A model generated the notes under the pieces. The model searched no databases, was not told the origin of the DNA, and worked only from the letters and a program-made list of their open reading frames with translations. Below, piece after piece: positions 1 through 8,290 of a stretch of 64,000 nt of DNA. A program made the translations under genes and the position numbers. The DNA is from Mycolicibacterium pyrenivorans (lineage in GTDB: Bacteria; Actinomycetota; Actinomycetes; Mycobacteriales; Mycobacteriaceae), in the NCBI RefSeq assembly GCF_025821625.1, contig NZ_JACKSH010000269.1:1-64000 (forward strand). Direction: 5' to 3'. Position 1 is the first letter of the stretch; each line of letters starts with the position of its first letter.

Positions 1-1
1 C

Positions 2-91
2 TCCGATGCGGCCGCGCCGCGGCCCGACCCGCTGCGCCGCACGCCGCCGCCGTCGCGCAACGGTCGGCAGTCGGCCCACTATCAGCGGTAA
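2..91 (+). CDS. 3' end of an unidentified gene (partial)
   Basis: An open frame enters from the left edge and stops at TAA 89-91, only 14 bases before the next start. It gives about 29 residues rich in Pro, Arg and Ala, ending in AHYQR. The GC-rich third positions fit coding use, and a polar low-complexity end would suit a mycobacterial protein. Too little is visible to name it. By analogy with the Rv0380c-Rv0383c neighbourhood it need not be pyrE; the tail does not look like that enzyme. Confidence 0.4.
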   Translation, partial: SDAAAPRPDPLRRTPPPSRNGRQSAHYQR

Positions 92-105
92 GTATCCTCT
101 GGGGC

Positions 106-882
106 ATGTCCCGCCCCGTCGCCGCGATCACCGGGCCGACGTCCGGGCTGGGTGAGGGTTTCGCACGCCGGTACGCGGTCGACGGGTACGACCTGGTGCT
201 GGTCGCCCGGGATGTGGAACGGCTGGAATGCCTGGCCGCGGAGTTGCGGGACGAGGCCGGTGCGCAGGTCGAGGTCATTCCCGCGGACCTGGCCGTCGCC
301 GCCGACCGGGAGCGGGTCGCCGAGCGGCTGCGGGCCGGGGTGCAGGTCCTGGTGAACAACGCGGGCTTCGGCACGGCGGGAGAGTTCTGGTCCACCGATT
401 TCGAGACGCTGCAGGCCCAGCTCGACGTCAACGTCACCGCCGTCATGCAGCTCACCCACGCCGCGCTGCCGTCCATGCTGGCCGCGGGCACGGGCACGGT
501 GCTCAACGTGGCCAGCGTCGCCGGGCTGCTGCCGGGGCGGGGGTCGACGTACTCGGCGTCCAAAGCGTGGGTGGTCTCGTTCTCCGAGGGGCTGGCCAAC
601 GGTCTCGGCGGGAAGGGCGTCGGGGTGCACGCCCTGTGCCCCGGGTTCGTCCACACCGAGTTCCACGAGCGGGCCGGCATCGACATGGCGGGCACGGCGT
701 CGTTTCTGTGGCTCGAGGTCGACGACGTGGTCCGCGAGACGATGGCCGGCATCGCCAAGGGCAGGGTTGTCATCATCCCGGGGCTGCAGTACAAGGCGCT
801 GACCACCGGCGGGCGCATGGTGCCACGAAACGTGGTGCGCGCCTTGACCAGAGTTGTGGGCAAGGGCCGTGACCGTACCTGA
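106..882 (+). CDS. Short-chain dehydrogenase/reductase (SDR)
   Basis: A 258-residue classical SDR, a cytosolic NAD(P)-dependent oxidoreductase of unknown substrate. Visible family marks are the nucleotide-binding TGPTSGLG at residues 9-16, NNAG at 84-87, and the catalytic Tyr149 and Lys153 of YSASK. The length is normal for the classical type. The middle glycine of the usual TGxxxGIG is kept but Ile is Leu. The ATG at 106 is the first start after the preceding gene. Six bases separate its stop from the next reading frame, so it may be co-transcribed with the lipoprotein and RNA methyltransferase genes downstream. The substrate cannot be told from sequence. Confidence 0.9.
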   Translation: MSRPVAAITGPTSGLGEGFARRYAVDGYDLVLVARDVERLECLAAELRDEAGAQVEVIPADLAVAADRERVAERLRAGVQVLVNNAGFGTAGEFWSTDFETLQAQLDVNVTAVMQLTHAALPSMLAAGTGTVLNVASVAGLLPGRGSTYSASKAWVVSFSEGLANGLGGKGVGVHALCPGFVHTEFHERAGIDMAGTASFLWLEVDDVVRETMAGIAKGRVVIIPGLQYKALTTGGRMVPRNVVRALTRVVGKGRDRT

Positions 883-888
883 GGCCCA

Positions 889-1787
889 GTGCGGGTAATC
901 GCGATCCTGGTGGCGATCGTGCTTGCCGCCACCTCTTGTTCGGGGGAAGAACGTCGCGCCGACGTCTTCTCCTCCGCGCGCGCGGCGTTCGGCGAATCGT
1001 TGGCGATTCTCGGCTGGAACATGGCGGTGGCCAATCTGCGATTCGACGCCGACTACGTCCTGGTCGACGTCGAGGCGTCACCCTCGCAGGAGGGCGCGGC
1101 GCACGCCGAACCCGGGACGTCAGGTTCGGCCTCTACGGTGCGTTGGCGCATCCGGTCGAGTCACCGGGCCTGGGCGGCTGCGAAGACGTGACAAGCCTTG
1201 ACATCCAACCGTTGTCGGCTCCTACTCCGGACCGGTTGACGGGCACCGTGTGCCTCGGCCCGCTGCGGGATCAGTCCCAGGTGCGCGGGGTGTACGTCTA
1301 CTCCCCGCGCGACCGAATCGCAGGCACCACCGCCGCGTACCCGGCGGCGTTCCCGGTCGGGGTGATGCCCACCAACGAGAACGACACGGGCCTGACGGTG
1401 CGGACGACGAGTGTGGACGCGTTCCGGGCGGACGGGGAAAGGATCGAGCCCCCGGCGCTCGGCGACCCGGCCGCGTTCGAAGGAAACGGCTACATGCTCC
1501 TCGGACTCGAAATCGACGGCCTGGCAGCGCGTTACCGCGACGACTCGGCTCAGCGCGGCGGTCCGATGATGGTGCTGGCCGCTCCCACGCTGCCGGGCCG
1601 GGGCCTGAGCTATGCGTGCAGCGTCTACGGCGCGTCGGTGCTCGTGCTGCCGGAGGCATCGCGGGACGCGGTGCAGGTCCGTGCGTCGTTGTGCACCCAG
1701 GGCGAGATCAATGCCGCACTTCTCTACGCGACGGTGTCGCTGTCGGGGACGCATGCGGCGGTGTGGACCGAAGATCCCCAAGGATGA
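889..1787 (+). pseudogene. Secreted lipoprotein gene broken by a single-base frameshift (Rv0383c-like)
   Basis: The first frame starts at GTG 889 with a hydrophobic signal peptide and a lipobox-like ATSC, then dies at TGA 1189-1191. A second frame, open from 936, carries the rest of a convincing protein (RFGLYGALAHP, then VYVYSPRD) to TGA 1785-1787. The two join into one sensible product of about 299 residues if one C is added to the C-run at 1111-1113, giving HAEPRDVRFG across the junction. Size, signal and neighbourhood resemble the conserved secreted protein Rv0383c, which is my inference. It could be a real inactivating mutation or a base-calling error in a homopolymer. Its stop overlaps the next start by ATGA. 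Confidence 0.65.
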
Positions 1788-2434
1788 CTGAATCCGACGT
1801 TCCCGGACCCACCGAGTGGGGCGAGGGTCACGGGGTGGGGCCCTGGCCGGGGCCGCTGCCCGACGACCCCCGCTACGACCCGGAGCTGTTGCGCACCGGT
1901 GACACCCGCAATGTCGTTGACGCCTACCGCTATTGGAGCAGGGAAGCCATCGTCGCCGACATCGACGAGCGCAGGCACGTGCTGCACGTGGCGATCGAGA
2001 ACTTCGGCAATGACGCCAACATCGGCGCGGTCGTGCGCACCGCCAACGCGTTCGCCGTCGACACGGTCCACATCGTCGGCCGCCGCCGCTGGAATCGGCG
2101 CGGCGCCATGGTCACCGACCGGTACCAGCGGCTGCGCCACCACGACACGACCGCCGACCTGCTGGACTTCGCCGCGCAGGCCGGTTTGTCGGTGGTGGCG
2201 GTCGACAATGTCCCCGGCGCTTCACGGATCGAGGACGTCACGTTGCCGCGCGGCTGCCTGCTGATCTTCGGCCAGGAGGGGCCGGGGATCACGGCCGAGG
2301 CGACGGCGGGCGCCCGATCAACAGTGTCGATCGCCCAGTTCGGCTCCACACGCAGCATCAACGCAGCGGTCGCCGCGGGGATCGCCATGCACACCTGGAT
2401 CCGCCAGCACGCCGATCTCGACCGAGCCTGGTAA
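1784..2434 (+). CDS. SpoU/TrmH-family RNA 2'-O-methyltransferase (Rv0380c-like)
   Basis: A 216-residue SPOUT-class methyltransferase that would use S-adenosylmethionine to methylate ribose 2'-OH in tRNA or rRNA. All three SpoU motifs are present: NIGAVVRTANAF near residue 80, LIFGQEGPGI near 160, and QFGSTRSINAAVAAG near 185, which form the trefoil-knot SAM site. The start is ATG 1784 because it overlaps the previous stop as ATGA; the open frame extends far upstream but only as non-coding shadow. The N-terminal 60 residues are an extra segment. The last 117 bases overlap the convergent MFS gene on the other strand. The RNA target is unknown. Confidence 0.88.
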   Translation: MTESDVPGPTEWGEGHGVGPWPGPLPDDPRYDPELLRTGDTRNVVDAYRYWSREAIVADIDERRHVLHVAIENFGNDANIGAVVRTANAFAVDTVHIVGRRRWNRRGAMVTDRYQRLRHHDTTADLLDFAAQAGLSVVAVDNVPGASRIEDVTLPRGCLLIFGQEGPGITAEATAGARSTVSIAQFGSTRSINAAVAAGIAMHTWIRQHADLDRAW

Positions 2435-3931
2435 GGCGTCGCGCGGCCGCAGGAGCAGCCAGACGGCGGCAGCCGCGGTCAGCAGCAGCGCGGCGCCGAC
2501 TCCGGAGGCGAGCGCCAGGCCGTCGGTGAACGCCGTCCTGGCGGCCGTCAGCAGCTCGGTCGCCTGGCTCGCGGGCAGCGCCTCCGCGGCGCGCAGGGCG
2601 CCGGGCAGCGAGTCACGCGCCTCGGCGGCGACGTCGGAGGGGACGCTGGGGGCGATCGCGACGGTCCGGTACACGGCGGTGACGATCGAACCCAGCGTCG
2701 CGATGCCCAGCGCCATCCCGAGCTCGTAGGCGGTCTCGGACACCGCCGCCGCCGAGCCGGCCCTCTCCCTGGGCACGCTCGCCAGGATGACATCGCTGGC
2801 GACAGTGAACGCCAGGCCGAGGCCGACGCCGACCACGAACAGCGCAGCGCCCAGCGGCAGGTAGGGCGTCACGGGCGTGAATAGTGTGAGCGACGCCGCC
2901 AGGGAGGCCATGGCGACACCGACCAGCGTCAACCCCGTGGTGAGCACCAACCGGTGGGAGACGTAGCGCACGGCCACACCGGCGAGGACACCGAACACCG
3001 TCGCCGTGACCGCGGCGGGCAGTTCGGCCAGGCCCGCCTTGAGGGGACCGTAACCGTGCACCAGCTGGAAGTACTGCGACAGGAAGAACACCAGGCCGGA
3101 CAGGCCGAGCACGGACAGCAGGTTGGCGGAGACGACGCCGGTGAACACCGGGTTGCGGAACAACCGCACGTCGATCAGCGGCGTGGGCAGCCGCAACTGG
3201 CGTCGGACGAACAACGTCAACACCGTCGCGCCGACGGCACCGGCGATGACGGCGTCCACGCGCAGACCGTGGGCCAGGCCGGTGAACCCCTCCTTGATGC
3301 CGTACACCACGCCGAGCATCCCGACCATGGACAGGGCCACGCTCGGCAGGTCCCACGGCCCCGGTTCGGGGTTGCGGTGCTCGGGCAGCAGCACGACGCC
3401 GCCGACGAGCAGGACCAGCATCACCGGGACGTTGATCAGGAAGACCGATCCCCACCAGAAGTGTTCGAGCAGCACCCCGCCGACGACCGGCCCCAGCGCG
3501 GCGCCCGCGGAGAACGCCGAGGCCCACACGCCGACGGCGATGCTGCGCTCGCGCTGGTCCGGGAACAGGCCGCGGATCAGCGCCAGGGTGGCAGGGGTCA
3601 GGGTCGCGCCTGCCATGCCGAGCAGCGCGCGGGTCACGATCAACATCTCCGGGGTCGACGAGTACGCCGTGATCGCCGAGACGACCGCGAATGCCGTTGC
3701 GCCGCAGAGCAGCAGCCTCTTGTGTCCGATGCGGTCGCCGAGGCTGCCCATGCTGATCAGCAGTGCGGCCAGCACGAAGGAGTAGATGTCGCCGATCCAG
3801 AGGATCTGGGTGCCGGTGGTACCGAGGTCGGCGCTGATGAATGGGGTCGCCAACGCGAGCACCGTGCCGTCGATGCCGATCAGCAGGACGGCCATCGTGA
3901 GGATGCCGAGAGCGAACCAGCGGCGGTTCAT
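2318..3931 (-). CDS. MFS efflux transporter, DHA2 (EmrB/QacA) family
   Basis: A 537-residue drug:H+ antiporter with about 14 hydrophobic segments, the DHA2 layout. Motif A appears as GSLGDRIGHKRLL in the loop after TM2, and the motif-C region AFSAGAALGPVVGG lies in TM5. The start is ATG 3931, since it overlaps the TetR stop by four bases; the longer open frame upstream is the regulator in another frame. The polar C-terminal tail reads over the end of the RNA methyltransferase gene on the opposite strand (117-bp convergent overlap), an unusually long overlap. Paired with an adjacent TetR gene, it is most likely an inducible multidrug or metabolite exporter; substrate unknown. Confidence 0.9.
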   Translation of the reverse strand: MNRRWFALGILTMAVLLIGIDGTVLALATPFISADLGTTGTQILWIGDIYSFVLAALLISMGSLGDRIGHKRLLLCGATAFAVVSAITAYSSTPEMLIVTRALLGMAGATLTPATLALIRGLFPDQRERSIAVGVWASAFSAGAALGPVVGGVLLEHFWWGSVFLINVPVMLVLLVGGVVLLPEHRNPEPGPWDLPSVALSMVGMLGVVYGIKEGFTGLAHGLRVDAVIAGAVGATVLTLFVRRQLRLPTPLIDVRLFRNPVFTGVVSANLLSVLGLSGLVFFLSQYFQLVHGYGPLKAGLAELPAAVTATVFGVLAGVAVRYVSHRLVLTTGLTLVGVAMASLAASLTLFTPVTPYLPLGAALFVVGVGLGLAFTVASDVILASVPRERAGSAAAVSETAYELGMALGIATLGSIVTAVYRTVAIAPSVPSDVAAEARDSLPGALRAAEALPASQATELLTAARTAFTDGLALASGVGAALLLTAAAAVWLLLRPRDALPGSVEIGVLADPGVHGDPRGDRCVDAACGAELGDRHC

Positions 3932-4470
3932 GAGGTGCGCACTCCGTTGAGTAGCAGGTCGGTGATCAGGCGGTCGAAGTCGCGGGCGGCGACGCGGCCC
4001 GCGCGGATGGCCCACGCCGTCCCTTCGACCAGGCTGTAGAACGCCTCGGTCAGCCACGCCGCGGTGAGGTCGGGCCGGAAGTCACCGTCGCGCTGCCCGC
4101 GCTCGAACAGCGACGTGATCTCGGTGTCGATCTCCTGCCACGCATCCAGCGTGGCCTCGAGGTCGAGCTCCTGGCTCTGGCTGTACAGCAGGGCCATATA
4201 CGGCGACACCGGCTCGCATGCCGCGACGAGCCGGCACAGCGCCTCGGTGGCCGACCCCTCGTCGAGCCGGACACGCCTCAACACCTCACGCATCTCGGCG
4301 ACGGCGAGCGCCTCGAGCGCCTCCATCAGCGCGGCCCTTCCGGAGAAATGCCGGTGAAGCGTCGCCCTGCTCACCCCGACGGCGCTGGCGATCTCATCCT
4401 GGGTGGCGTTCGGGCGACGCCCGAGAAAGTCGGCTGCGGCGCGCAGCAACTCGTCACGTGTCCCCGACAT
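3928..4470 (-). CDS. TetR-family repressor of the adjacent MFS pump
   Basis: A 180-residue TetR regulator. The N-terminal HTH covers about residues 5-50 (QDEIASAVGVSRATLHRHFS, the typical recognition-helix end), followed by an all-helical ligand-binding and dimer domain. The ATG at 4470 follows a palindromic operator 20 bases upstream, and the stop overlaps the MFS start as ATGA, so both are made from one message. The simplest model is autorepression of the regulator-pump operon, released by a pump substrate. The inducer cannot be deduced. Confidence 0.9.
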   Translation of the reverse strand: MSGTRDELLRAAADFLGRRPNATQDEIASAVGVSRATLHRHFSGRAALMEALEALAVAEMREVLRRVRLDEGSATEALCRLVAACEPVSPYMALLYSQSQELDLEATLDAWQEIDTEITSLFERGQRDGDFRPDLTAAWLTEAFYSLVEGTAWAIRAGRVAARDFDRLITDLLLNGVRTS

Positions 4471-4489
4471 GCGACAACTCTATCTCACT

Positions 4490-4507
4490 TGAGACAAAAC
4501 TGTCTCA
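4490..4507. promoter_or_regulatory. Candidate TetR operator (7-4-7 perfect palindrome)
   Basis: TGAGACA-AAAC-TGTCTCA is a perfect inverted repeat 20 bases upstream of the tetR start and 37 bases before the divergent GH76 start. An additional overlapping TCTCACTTGAGA sits at its left side. Position and symmetry are what a TetR dimer uses, so it probably controls the tetR-MFS operon and could also touch the divergent promoter. Confidence 0.6.
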
Positions 4508-4543
4508 TAGCTTCGGGACGTTCGTTAAGGCAGGATCAACACC

Positions 4544-5671
4544 ATGGATCAGTTGTGGGCCAACCGCGCCGCCAGTGCGGAAGCAGCGATCGCGAAGCGG
4601 CACCTGAAGCGGCTGTGGGGCCTGCCGGGCACCCAACTCGGTGTGGTCGCGTGGCCTGCCGCCCGGCGGCACCGGCGGTTCGGCACCTGGCACTACTGGT
4701 GGCAGGCCCACCTCCTCGACAACCTGGTCGACGCGCAGGTTCGCGATCCCGATCCGGAACGCCTGAAGTCGATCGCCCGGCAGATCCGAGGGCATCGGCT
4801 GCGAAACACCGGCAAATGGGTCAACGACTACTACGACGACATGGCATGGCTGGCGCTGGCGCTCGAGCGCGCGGGCCGGCTGACCGGCGTGGGCCGGCAC
4901 AGGGCACTCGACAAGCTCGCCGAGCAGTTCCTCAACGCGTGGGTGCCCGAGGACGGCGGCGGCATACCGTGGCGCAAGCAGGATCAGTTCTTCAACGCAC
5001 CGGCCAACGGACCCGCCGGTGTCTTCCTCGCCCGTCATGACGACCGACTGCGGCGGGCGCAGCAGATGGCCGACTGGATCGACGAGACGCTGATCGACCC
5101 GGAGACCCATCTGGTCTTCGACGGCATCCAGTCCGGCTCGCTGGTGCGCGCGCAGTACACCTACTGCCAAGGCGTGGTGCTGGGACTGGAGACCGAACTG
5201 GCCGTGCGCACCGAGGACGCCGACCATGCCGAGCGTGTGCACCGCCTGGTGGCCGCGGTTGCCGAGCACATGGCGCCCGGCGGTGTGATCAAGGGCGCGG
5301 GCGGCGGTGACGGTGGCTTGTTCAACGGGATCCTGGCGCGCTACCTCGCGCTGGTGACCACCGCGCTGCCCCGGCGCGGTCCCGAGGACGAGAAGGCTTG
5401 TGGGACTGCGCGTTCGGTGGTGCTGTCCTCGGCGAGGGCCGCCTGGGACAACCGCCAGAACGTCGACGGCCTCCCGCTGTTCGGTGCGTTCTGGGAGCGG
5501 ACCGCCGAGCTGCCGACGGCGGCGTCGAAGGACGCGGAGTTCGTCGAGGGCGCCGTCAACTCCTCGGAGATCCCGGAGCGGGATCTCTCGGTGCAGCTGT
5601 CGGGATGGATGTTGATGGAAGCCGCCCACACCGTTGCGGGCTCAGCTGACGATGTAGCCGCCGATCAGTGA
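4544..5671 (+). CDS. Glycoside hydrolase family 76-like enzyme (Rv0365c-like)
   Basis: A 375-residue alpha/alpha-barrel type protein resembling GH76 endo-1,6-alpha-mannanases. It has the repeated helical pattern and the paired aspartates of NDYYDDMAWLALALERA around residues 95-110, which in GH76 act as nucleophile and acid/base. There is no signal peptide, so it appears cytosolic, as for the M. tuberculosis counterpart Rv0365c. A role in turnover of mannose-containing glycans or lipomannan precursors is inference from the family. ATG 4544 is preceded by a purine-rich stretch, and its stop overlaps nhaA by GTGA, suggesting translational coupling. Confidence 0.8.
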   Translation: MDQLWANRAASAEAAIAKRHLKRLWGLPGTQLGVVAWPAARRHRRFGTWHYWWQAHLLDNLVDAQVRDPDPERLKSIARQIRGHRLRNTGKWVNDYYDDMAWLALALERAGRLTGVGRHRALDKLAEQFLNAWVPEDGGGIPWRKQDQFFNAPANGPAGVFLARHDDRLRRAQQMADWIDETLIDPETHLVFDGIQSGSLVRAQYTYCQGVVLGLETELAVRTEDADHAERVHRLVAAVAEHMAPGGVIKGAGGGDGGLFNGILARYLALVTTALPRRGPEDEKACGTARSVVLSSARAAWDNRQNVDGLPLFGAFWERTAELPTAASKDAEFVEGAVNSSEIPERDLSVQLSGWMLMEAAHTVAGSADDVAADQ

Positions 5672-7521
5672 CTGAACCGACGACGCAGCGGGGTTTCCCG
5701 CTGCTCCCGGCGCGGCTCGGTCGCGGCAGCAAGGCCACCAGGACCACCGACAACACGGCCGCAGCACTGCTGCTCGCGTTCACCGTCATCGCCATCCTGT
5801 GGGCGAATTCTCCTTGGGCGCAGAGCTATTCGGAGCTGCTCGACACACACGTCGGCCTCGCCTTCGGTGAACACCACTTCGAGATGACGGTCAAGCACCT
5901 CGTCAACGACGCCCTGATGACGTTCTTCTTCTTCATCGTCGGGCTGGAGGTGACCAGGGAGTTCTCCATCGGTGAGCTCACCGACCGGTCGCGGGCCGCG
6001 GTGCCGGTGGTCGCCGCCGCCGCCGGGCTGGTGATACCGGCCGTGGTGTTCCTGGTGTTCAACCCCTCCGGTGAGAACGCTCAGGCATGGGGTGTGGTGA
6101 TCTCCACCGACACCGCGTTCCTGGTCGGCGCGCTGGCGATCATCAAGCCCAAGTTCCCTGCGCGCGTGCGGATCTTCCTTCTCACGCTCGCGGTGGTGGA
6201 CGACGTCGGAGCGCTGTGTGCGATCGCGCTGTTCTACTCCGACAGTATCCAGGTCGGCCCGCTGATCGTGTCGGTGACACTGATCGGCGCGCTGGCGCTG
6301 GTGCGTTATCTGCCGCCGGGGATACGAGGGCCGGCGTACGCCGTGCTTGGGGTGGCGCTGTGGATCGCGCTGTACCTGGCCGGGATTCACCCGACGCTGG
6401 CCGGGGTCGTGGTGGCGCTGATGATCCCGGTGTTCACTCCCGAGCGTCGCCCGGTGGAACGGGCCGTCGACCAGATCCGCGCGTTCCGTCAGTCACCGAA
6501 CTCGCAGTACGCCCGCGCGGCGAGTCGCTCGCTGCGGGAGTCGATCTCGATCAACGAGAGGTTGCAGACCACCGTGGGGCCCACGGTGTCGTTCGTGGTC
6601 CTGCCGCTGTTCGCGTTGGTCAACGCCGGGGTGCTGCTGGACGCCCAGAGCCTGTCGACGGCCCTGCGGTCGCCCCTGACGTGGGGGATCGTCGCCGGCC
6701 TGGTGATCGGCAAGTTCGTCGGCATCACCGGCGCCACCTGGTTCATGCGCCGCACCCGGCTGGGCCAGCTCGCGCCCGGGCTCACGCTGCGCCGGATCGC
6801 CGGCGGTGCCGCGCTGTCGGGGATCGGCTTCACCATCTCGCTGTTCATCGTCGACATCGCGATCTCCGAGCCCGGCAGGCAGGACCAGGCGCGCATCGGC
6901 GTGCTCGCGGCATCGGTGATCGCGTTCGCACTCGGCTGGGCGATCTTCCGGATCACCGACTGGCTCAGCCCTCCCGAACCGGTCGGGATGAAGCTGCTGC
7001 GGCCCGTCGACCCCGATCGCGACCACATCCGCGGTAGCCATGACGCGCCGCTGACGCTGGTGGAGTACGGCGACTTCGAATGCCCGTTCTGCAGCCGGGC
7101 CACCGGCGCGATCGACGAGGTGCGCGCCCATTTCGGTGAGGAGCTGCGCTACGTGTGGCGGCACTTCCCGCTCGAGCGGGCGCATCCACGTGCGTTCGAC
7201 GCCGCGCGGGCCAGCGAAGCCGCCGCACTGCAGGGCAGGTTCTGGGAGATGGCGCACGAACTGTTCGATCACCAGGACGACCTGGAGTGGTCGGACATGT
7301 ACCGCTACGCCGTGACCGCCGGATGCGACATCGAACAGTTCGATCAGGACGTGCGGGTGCACTCGTCGAAGGTGCTGCACCGCGTGACCGACGACGCGGA
7401 GGACGCCGAGGAGATGGACCTCAACGCGACGCCCACGCTGTTCGTCAACGGCAAACGGCACAAGGGGCCGTGGGACGCCGCCAGCCTCATCCGCGCACTG
7501 GAGCAGACCCGGGAGCGCTAG
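5668..7521 (+). CDS. nhaA: NhaA Na+/H+ antiporter fused to a C-terminal DsbA-like thioredoxin domain
   Basis: A 617-residue fusion. Residues about 25-435 form a complete NhaA: TDTAF with Asp148, the paired Asp178-Asp179 of VVDDVGA that bind Na+ and H+, and GLVIGKFVG with the late-helix lysine. Residues about 450-617 form a DsbA/thioredoxin-like domain with the CPFC redox pair (Cys472, Cys475) and the cis-proline loop NATPTLFVNG. The length far exceeds E. coli NhaA (388). Such NhaA-thioredoxin fusions are known in actinobacteria, where the function of the extra domain is unclear; redox gating or disulfide reduction at the membrane are guesses. GTG 5668 overlaps the GH76 stop by four bases. Confidence 0.93.
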   Translation: MTEPTTQRGFPLLPARLGRGSKATRTTDNTAAALLLAFTVIAILWANSPWAQSYSELLDTHVGLAFGEHHFEMTVKHLVNDALMTFFFFIVGLEVTREFSIGELTDRSRAAVPVVAAAAGLVIPAVVFLVFNPSGENAQAWGVVISTDTAFLVGALAIIKPKFPARVRIFLLTLAVVDDVGALCAIALFYSDSIQVGPLIVSVTLIGALALVRYLPPGIRGPAYAVLGVALWIALYLAGIHPTLAGVVVALMIPVFTPERRPVERAVDQIRAFRQSPNSQYARAASRSLRESISINERLQTTVGPTVSFVVLPLFALVNAGVLLDAQSLSTALRSPLTWGIVAGLVIGKFVGITGATWFMRRTRLGQLAPGLTLRRIAGGAALSGIGFTISLFIVDIAISEPGRQDQARIGVLAASVIAFALGWAIFRITDWLSPPEPVGMKLLRPVDPDRDHIRGSHDAPLTLVEYGDFECPFCSRATGAIDEVRAHFGEELRYVWRHFPLERAHPRAFDAARASEAAALQGRFWEMAHELFDHQDDLEWSDMYRYAVTAGCDIEQFDQDVRVHSSKVLHRVTDDAEDAEEMDLNATPTLFVNGKRHKGPWDAASLIRALEQTRER

Positions 7522-8234
7522 GCCGTCTGCTCACCGGATTCCATGGGCGGCGTCGGGATGCCTGCCTGCTTGGCGGCCTTGCGTCGCTTGTACCACTCGA
7601 TTGCCATCGGCAGCACCGAGAGCACCACGATCCCGATCACGATGGGCTCGAGGAGCTTCTGGATGATCTCGAACCGGCCGAGCCAGTAGCCGAGCACCGT
7701 CAGGCCGATTCCCCACACGGCCGCCCCGACGGCGTTGTAGAGGGTGAAGACCCCGTAGTTCATCTTGGCCGCGCCCGCGGTGATGGGCGCGAGCGTGCGC
7801 ACGATCGGGACGAAACGGGCGATGACGATCGCGAACGGCCCGCGCTGCTCGAAGAACAGGTGTGCCTCGTCGAGGTAGCGCTGCTTGAGGAACCGGGCGT
7901 TGGGCTTGAACATCGCCGTGCCGACGTTGCGACCGATCCAGTAGCCCACCTGGCCGCCGAGCACCGCGGCGATCGGGATGAACACCACCAGCTGCCAGAG
8001 CTCGAAGTTGGCCTGGACGGTGCCGTCCTGGGCGGCGGCGGCGGTGCCTGCGGCGAGCATCCCCGCCACGAACAGCAGCGAATCGCCGGGCAGGACCGGG
8101 AACAGCACGCCGGACTCGACGAAGACCACCACCAGCAACCCGATCAGCGCCCAGGTTCCGAAGTAGCTCAGAAGGTTGATCGGGTCCAGGAAATCGGGCA
8201 TCAGCGCAAGGGTGTCGACGACCACGGGTCCCAA
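7518..8234 (-). CDS. DedA/SNARE-associated (VTT) membrane protein, Rv0364-like
   Basis: A 238-residue integral membrane protein of the DedA family, now viewed as lipid-scramblase or flippase-like (undecaprenyl phosphate or phospholipid recycling). Typical features are the FVESGVLFPVLPGDSLLF re-entrant segment at about residues 40-57 and the ARFVPIVRTLAPITAG segment around 140, both conserved in DedA proteins. Several hydrophobic helices follow and the tail is charged. ATG 8234 is the furthest start; the internal ATG at MPDFLDP (8201) is an alternative. Its stop overlaps the end of nhaA by a few bases tail to tail. Confidence 0.88.
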   Translation of the reverse strand: MGPVVVDTLALMPDFLDPINLLSYFGTWALIGLLVVVFVESGVLFPVLPGDSLLFVAGMLAAGTAAAAQDGTVQANFELWQLVVFIPIAAVLGGQVGYWIGRNVGTAMFKPNARFLKQRYLDEAHLFFEQRGPFAIVIARFVPIVRTLAPITAGAAKMNYGVFTLYNAVGAAVWGIGLTVLGYWLGRFEIIQKLLEPIVIGIVVLSVLPMAIEWYKRRKAAKQAGIPTPPMESGEQTA

Positions 8235-8290
8235 GGGTACCGGCGGGTGAACGCGGGTCCCGAATCCGCGCGGTCGACTTAGGCTTGGGT

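Noticed and set aside
82-666. Long minus-strand frame opposite the SDR
   Set aside because: It is the complement of a clear SDR gene, and its Arg/Gly/His-rich translation matches high-GC shadow frames.
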